Source: Mycolicibacterium gilvum
GTDB lineage: Bacteria > Actinomycetota > Actinomycetes > Mycobacteriales > Mycobacteriaceae
Assembly (NCBI RefSeq): GCF_900454025.1
Contig: NZ_UGQM01000001.1
Span: forward strand, 5,394,001 to 5,458,000
Length of the DNA: 64,000 bases
Direction of reading: 5' to 3'
Shown: positions 60,265 through 64,000 of the stretch, one piece after another
Layout: every line of letters starts with the position of its first letter
Position numbering within the stretch: position 1 is the first letter of the stretch
The notes under the pieces: model-generated
Told to the model about the DNA's origin: nothing
What the model saw: the letters and a program-made list of their open reading frames with translations, nothing else
The model's database searches: none
Made by a program: the position numbers and the translations under genes

Positions 60265-61635
60265 ATGACGCAGACGACGGCATCACCCCAACCCAGGACG
60301 CACCTGGCGGCTGTCCTCGCCGACGCCGTGATCGACGACCCGGAGGCCGGCGTCTTCCGGGCCAACCGGCGCATCTTCACCGACGAAGAGATCTTCGAAC
60401 TGGAGATGAAGCACATCTTCGAGGGCAACTGGATCTACCTGGCGCACGAGAGCCAGGTCGCGAATCCGGGTGACTACTTCACCACCTACATCGGGCGCCA
60501 GCCCGTGGTGATCACCCGCTCCAAGGACGGCAGCCTGAACTGTCTGATCAACGCGTGCGCGCACCGCGGCGCGATGATCTGCCGGCGCAAGACCGACAAC
60601 CGCATGACACTGACGTGCCCGTTCCACGGCTGGACGTTCCGCAACGACGGCGCGCTGCTCAAGGTGAAAGATCCCGACGGCGCCGGCTACCCGGAGGCGT
60701 TCAACGTCAACGGCTCGCACAACATGACGACGGTCGCACGCTTCGAGAGCTACCGCGGCTTCCTGTTCGGCAGCCTCAACCCCGATGTGCTGCCGCTGAC
60801 CGAGCATCTCGGCGACGCGACCAAGATCATCGACATGCTCGTCGACCAGTCCCCCGACGGCCTGGAGGTGCTGCGCGGCTCCTCGACCTACACCTACGAC
60901 GGCAACTGGAAGGTCCAGGCGGAGAACGGCGCCGACGGCTACCACGTCACCGCGACGCACTGGAACTACGCCGCGACCACGAGCAGGCGCGGGACCGGCG
61001 AGTCCAAGAACGAGACCAAGGCGCTCGACGCCGGCGGCTGGGGCAAATCAGGCGGCGGCTACTGGTCCTTCCCGCACGGCCATCTGTGCCTGTGGACCTG
61101 GGCCGCCAACCCGCAGGACCGTCCGCTGTGGGACAAGCTCGACGAGCTCAAGGCCACCCACGGTGACGCGAAGGGCGAGTTCATGGTCAAGGGGTCGCGC
61201 AACCTGTGCGTCTACCCGAATGTGTATGTGATGGACCAGTTCTCGACGCAGATCCGCCATTTCCGGCCGATCGCGCCGGACAAGACCGAGGTCACCATCT
61301 ACTGCATCGCTCCCAAGGGTGAGAGCGCGCAGGCCCGCGCCAACCGGATCCGTCAGTACGAGGACTTCTTCAATGCCTCCGGCATGGCCACGCCCGACGA
61401 CCTCGAAGAGTTCCGGTCCTGCCAGTTGACCTTCCGCGCCGAGGCCGCGCCGTGGAACGACATGAGCCGCGGCGCCCAGCACTGGCTCGACGGTCCCGAC
61501 GACGTCGCCCGCTCGCTGGGGCTCGACGCGGTGATCTCGGCCGGGGTCAAGAACGAAGACGAAGGGCTCTATCCGGTGCAGCACGGGTACTGGCTGGAGA
61601 CGATGCGCGCCGCGGCGCAGAAGGAAGCTCGCTGA
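60265..61635 (+). CDS. benA: benzoate 1,2-dioxygenase large subunit
   Basis: This 456 aa Rieske oxygenase alpha subunit has 2Fe-2S ligands in [14 protein letters not shown] and [14 protein letters not shown] (C-x-H...C-x2-H). The mononuclear iron site is near [14 protein letters not shown] (two His, Asp further on). Overall pattern and neighbours fit benzoate dioxygenase, which makes the cis-1,2-diol of benzoate. ATG 60265 follows CGGAGG. benB starts 1 bp after its stop. Confidence 0.95.
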   Translation: MTQTTASPQPRTHLAAVLADAVIDDPEAGVFRANRRIFTDEEIFELEMKHIFEGNWIYLAHESQVANPGDYFTTYIGRQPVVITRSKDGSLNCLINACAHRGAMICRRKTDNRMTLTCPFHGWTFRNDGALLKVKDPDGAGYPEAFNVNGSHNMTTVARFESYRGFLFGSLNPDVLPLTEHLGDATKIIDMLVDQSPDGLEVLRGSSTYTYDGNWKVQAENGADGYHVTATHWNYAATTSRRGTGESKNETKALDAGGWGKSGGGYWSFPHGHLCLWTWAANPQDRPLWDKLDELKATHGDAKGEFMVKGSRNLCVYPNVYVMDQFSTQIRHFRPIAPDKTEVTIYCIAPKGESAQARANRIRQYEDFFNASGMATPDDLEEFRSCQLTFRAEAAPWNDMSRGAQHWLDGPDDVARSLGLDAVISAGVKNEDEGLYPVQHGYWLETMRAAAQKEAR

Positions 61636-61636
61636 C

Positions 61637-62176
61637 ATGACGAACACTGACATGACCACCATCGAGACAAACACCGGCACAACGACACTCATCACCCAGA
61701 ACGCCATCGAGCAGTTCCTGTATCGCGAGGCCCGCTATCTGGACGACCGTGAGTTCGAGAAGTGGCTGGACTGCTACGCCGACGACGTCGTCTACTGGAT
61801 GCCGGCGTGGACCGATGACGACAAGCTCGTCGAGGATCCGCAGCGCGACATCTCGCTGATCTACTACTCGAACAAGGGCGGCCTGGAGGACCGGGTGTTC
61901 CGGATCCGCACCGAGCGCTCGTCGGCGACGTCGCTGCCGGAACCCCGGACCAGCCACAACATCTCGAACGTAGAGGTCATCGAGCGCCGCGGCGACATCG
62001 TGGACGTCCGGTTCAACTGGCACACCATGTACTTCCGCTACAAGACCGTCGACCCCTATTACGGCACCTCCTTCTACACCATCGACTTCGGCGGCGAGCA
62101 ACCGTTGATCCGCCGCAAGACCGTGGTGCTCAAGAACGACTACATCCACCACGTGGTGGACGTCTACCACTTCTGA
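61637..62176 (+). CDS. benB: benzoate 1,2-dioxygenase small subunit
   Basis: This 179 aa ring-hydroxylating beta subunit (NTF2-like fold) has IEQFLYREARYLDDREFEKWLDCYADDVVYWMPAW, then SHNISNVEVIERRGDIVDVRFNWHTMYFRYKTVDPYYGTSFY. It is structural, forming the alpha3-beta3 complex with BenA. It starts right after the benA stop; a second ATG five codons in is possible. Confidence 0.95.
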   Translation: MTNTDMTTIETNTGTTTLITQNAIEQFLYREARYLDDREFEKWLDCYADDVVYWMPAWTDDDKLVEDPQRDISLIYYSNKGGLEDRVFRIRTERSSATSLPEPRTSHNISNVEVIERRGDIVDVRFNWHTMYFRYKTVDPYYGTSFYTIDFGGEQPLIRRKTVVLKNDYIHHVVDVYHF

Positions 62177-62186
62177 GGTGAGCCCT

Positions 62187-64000
62187 GTGACCGAAACCTA
62201 TTCGGTGGCACTGTCGTTCGAGGACGGCGTCACGCGATTCATCAACTGCCGACCCGACCAGACCGTGGCCGACGCGTCCTACCGGCAGCGTATCAACATC
62301 CCGCTGGATTGCCGCGACGGCGCGTGCGGTACCTGTAAGGCGTTGTGCGAGACCGGCAGTTATGACGGCGGGACCTACATCGACGACGCGCTGGCCCCCG
62401 ACGAGGCGGCCGCCGGATACGTGTTGCCGTGCAGCATGAAACCGCGCTCCGACCTGGTCCTGCAGATCGCGGCCACCTCGGACTCCGCCAAGACCGAGGC
62501 CGCCACCTACCAGGGCACGCTGACCCTGCTGGAGCGGCTCTCACCGACCACCGTCAAGATCGGGATCGAGATCCCCAACCGCGGTGAACTCGCCTTCCTG
62601 CCCGGCCAGTACGTCAACATCGCCGTACCGGGTACCGATCAGACCCGCTCGTACTCCTTCTCGAACGCACCGCACGAGGAGCTGCTGACCTTCCTGGTCA
62701 AGCTCAGCCCCGGCGGCGCGATGTCGGACTACCTGGCGCACCGCGCGCAGGTCGGGGACGCGGTGACGTTCACCGGTCCCAACGGATCCTTCTTCCTGCG
62801 GGAGGCGCAGCGCCCCGTGCTGCTGCTGGCCGGCGGCACCGGGCTGGCACCGATCCTGGCGATGCTGCGCACCATGCGCGCGGCGGGCAGCACCCGCACC
62901 ACCCACCTGATCTACGGCGTCAGCTCCGACGACGACCTGACCGCCGTCGACGAGATCGAGGAGATCGGCGCGCAGCTCCCGTCGTTCACCTGGGACTACT
63001 GCGTGTCCGATCCGGCGAGCTCGGCACCCAACCGGGGGCCCGACCGGGCCTACGTCACCAGCCTGATCGCCCCGCACCACCTCCATGACGGGGATCTGGC
63101 CATCTACCTGTGCGGACCGCCGCCGATGGTGGAGGCGGTGCGCACACACCTGAACACCGCCGGAGTCGAACCCACCGGCTTCTACTACGAGAAGTTCGGA
63201 CTGGCGACGACGAGGCCGACCGCGTCGTCCGCCTCTTTGCCCACCCCGACCGCCGATTCCCCGGCCATCGAGGCCGAGGCGCTCCTCCCGGTGCCCGACG
63301 CGCGTTCGGTGGCGGGGCAGGTCGTGTTGCGGCCCGCCGATCTGCGGCCCGTCCAGAACCGACCGACCCTGGTCGACGACGGCGCGATCCGTCGCCTCGC
63401 CGGGCAGACCGTCTTCGGCCCACTCGCCGAACCGGCCGACGATGCGACCGTGGTCAGCGACGACGGCTACCAGATCGGCGAGGAGCATCCCGAGGTCCGG
63501 GAGTCCGACGCGATCTTCGAGGCCCGCTCGGCACTGGAGTTGGGGGCGCTGGAACTGACGATGGGCCGGCTGTCGAGCGCCCAGCTCGCCGGGTACCGGT
63601 TGCTGGCCGAGTCGACGTTGCCCTACGTCGACGGGGATCGCTTCGTCGACGCCGAGCAGTACACCGAGACCAACGCCGCGTTCCACGACTACCTGTTCAC
63701 GCTGACCCGCAACGACCATCTGCTGCAGGCGTATCAGGCGCTGGGCGTGAAGGGCCGGATGTCCGAGGTACTGCGCCACGCGACGTGGTGCCATCCGCGG
63801 TGCGCGCAGGACCACGTCGACATCGTCGCCGCGTTCGAGGCCGGGGACCGCGACGCGGCCCGCAGCCTGATCGCCGCGCACGCCGAGCGGTCCAAGCAGA
63901 CGATGCGCCGGGCGATGGCCGAGACCGCGGAGGCGTCGGCGCCGGTGTTCGTGACCCCGGGCCGGTTCGCCGGCAAGGTCGTGGTCGTCACCGGCGCGGC
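62187..64000 (+). CDS. benC: BenC reductase fused to an FCD-like domain and the start of a BenD-type dehydrogenase (runs off window)
   Basis: One frame stays open from GTG 62187 to the window end (604 codons). Residues 1-95 are a 2Fe-2S ferredoxin with cysteines 42, 47, 50 and 82 (LDCRDGACGTCKALC, VLPCSM). Residues 105-335 are the FAD/NADH reductase (RSYSFSN, LLLAGGTGLAP, IYLCGPPPMVEAVR, FYYEKFG). Residues about 435-580 resemble the FCD ligand-binding domain of GntR regulators (EARSALELGAL, NAAFHDYL, QDHVDIVAAFEAGDRDAAR). From residue 593 GRFAGKVVVVTGAA begins: the dinucleotide fold of a BenD-type cis-diol dehydrogenase. No stop separates the parts. The ferredoxin-reductase feeds electrons to BenAB; BenD would make catechol for CatA. 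Confidence 0.9.
   Translation, partial: MTETYSVALSFEDGVTRFINCRPDQTVADASYRQRINIPLDCRDGACGTCKALCETGSYDGGTYIDDALAPDEAAAGYVLPCSMKPRSDLVLQIAATSDSAKTEAATYQGTLTLLERLSPTTVKIGIEIPNRGELAFLPGQYVNIAVPGTDQTRSYSFSNAPHEELLTFLVKLSPGGAMSDYLAHRAQVGDAVTFTGPNGSFFLREAQRPVLLLAGGTGLAPILAMLRTMRAAGSTRTTHLIYGVSSDDDLTAVDEIEEIGAQLPSFTWDYCVSDPASSAPNRGPDRAYVTSLIAPHHLHDGDLAIYLCGPPPMVEAVRTHLNTAGVEPTGFYYEKFGLATTRPTASSASLPTPTADSPAIEAEALLPVPDARSVAGQVVLRPADLRPVQNRPTLVDDGAIRRLAGQTVFGPLAEPADDATVVSDDGYQIGEEHPEVRESDAIFEARSALELGALELTMGRLSSAQLAGYRLLAESTLPYVDGDRFVDAEQYTETNAAFHDYLFTLTRNDHLLQAYQALGVKGRMSEVLRHATWCHPRCAQDHVDIVAAFEAGDRDAARSLIAAHAERSKQTMRRAMAETAEASAPVFVTPGRFAGKVVVVTGA

Noticed and set aside
62541..63881. 446-codon open frame on the minus strand
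   Set aside because: It is the complement of the BenC frame, low in complexity and rich in Arg/Gly/His; the plus strand carries clear enzyme motifs.
1..64000. CRISPR arrays, phage structural genes, toxin-antitoxin pairs or restriction systems
   Set aside because: No regularly spaced repeats and no such protein families were seen on either strand.

Overview
The window is GC-rich actinobacterial DNA, most likely from an environmental, fast-growing mycobacterium (Mycolicibacterium-like). The pointers are an MmpL transporter with Asp-Tyr pairs, an F420-type LLM oxidoreductase and an F420-type PPOX protein, NDMA-type alcohol dehydrogenase, many FadD/FadE/TetR genes, GTG starts and 4-bp ATGA/GTGA overlaps. 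No species call is possible from sequence alone.

Layout. 1-0.9 kb: start of an LLM oxidoreductase and a PaaI thioesterase that seems to start at AUC. 1.2-2.9 kb: a two-gene unit of a BtrH-like acyltransferase and a transglutaminase-like protein. 3.2-10.8 kb: a terminal alkane oxidation locus (ferredoxin, CYP153-type P450, ferredoxin reductase, SCP2 protein, acyl-CoA ligase, NDMA-type alcohol dehydrogenase) with a divergent AraC regulator. 11-17.3 kb: carboxylesterase, then enoyl-CoA hydratase, TIGR03084 protein, AtuA-like protein and a TetR. 17.3-18 kb: a wrecked adenylate cyclase. 18.2-20.2 kb: acyl-CoA dehydrogenase and a divergent TetR sharing a twin operator. 20.2-30.7 kb: an oxygenase cluster (SDR, diiron-like protein, three Baeyer-Villiger-type flavoprotein monooxygenases, an HSL-type esterase, a dead P450, a second SDR) with a divergent TetR. 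30.8-38.7 kb: acyl-CoA carboxylase operon (accD, accA, fadE, fadD) with a divergent fadE. 38.8-40.4 kb: an IS1380-like element with target duplication. 40.8-50.6 kb: PucR regulator, hydrolase, thioesterase, TetR, thiolase-like protein, alcohol dehydrogenase, CMD-like protein, membrane protein, metal-dependent hydrolase, TetR. 50.7-54.8 kb: a second copy of the 30-kb TetR and an mmpL gene.

At 55.13-55.22 kb lies only the 3' half of a tRNA-Pro(CGG) gene with its terminator. This is the scar left by integration into a tRNA 3' end, and I read it as the right edge of a genomic island that holds most of the window to its left. To the right come a PPOX protein, a sulfur-export operon with a CstR/CsoR-like operator, and the benzoate/catechol pathway: catR-like lysR-catB-catA-catC leftward and benA-benB-benC rightward. 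The benC frame continues without a stop through an FCD-like domain into the start of a BenD-type dehydrogenase at the window end.

Together the left part looks like a collection of modules for oxidising alkanes, ketones and branched or terpenoid acids to acyl-CoA. Each module has its own local regulator, and there are signs of turnover: three pseudogenes, an insertion sequence and a duplicated regulator. The right part is a standard aromatic ring-cleavage pathway.
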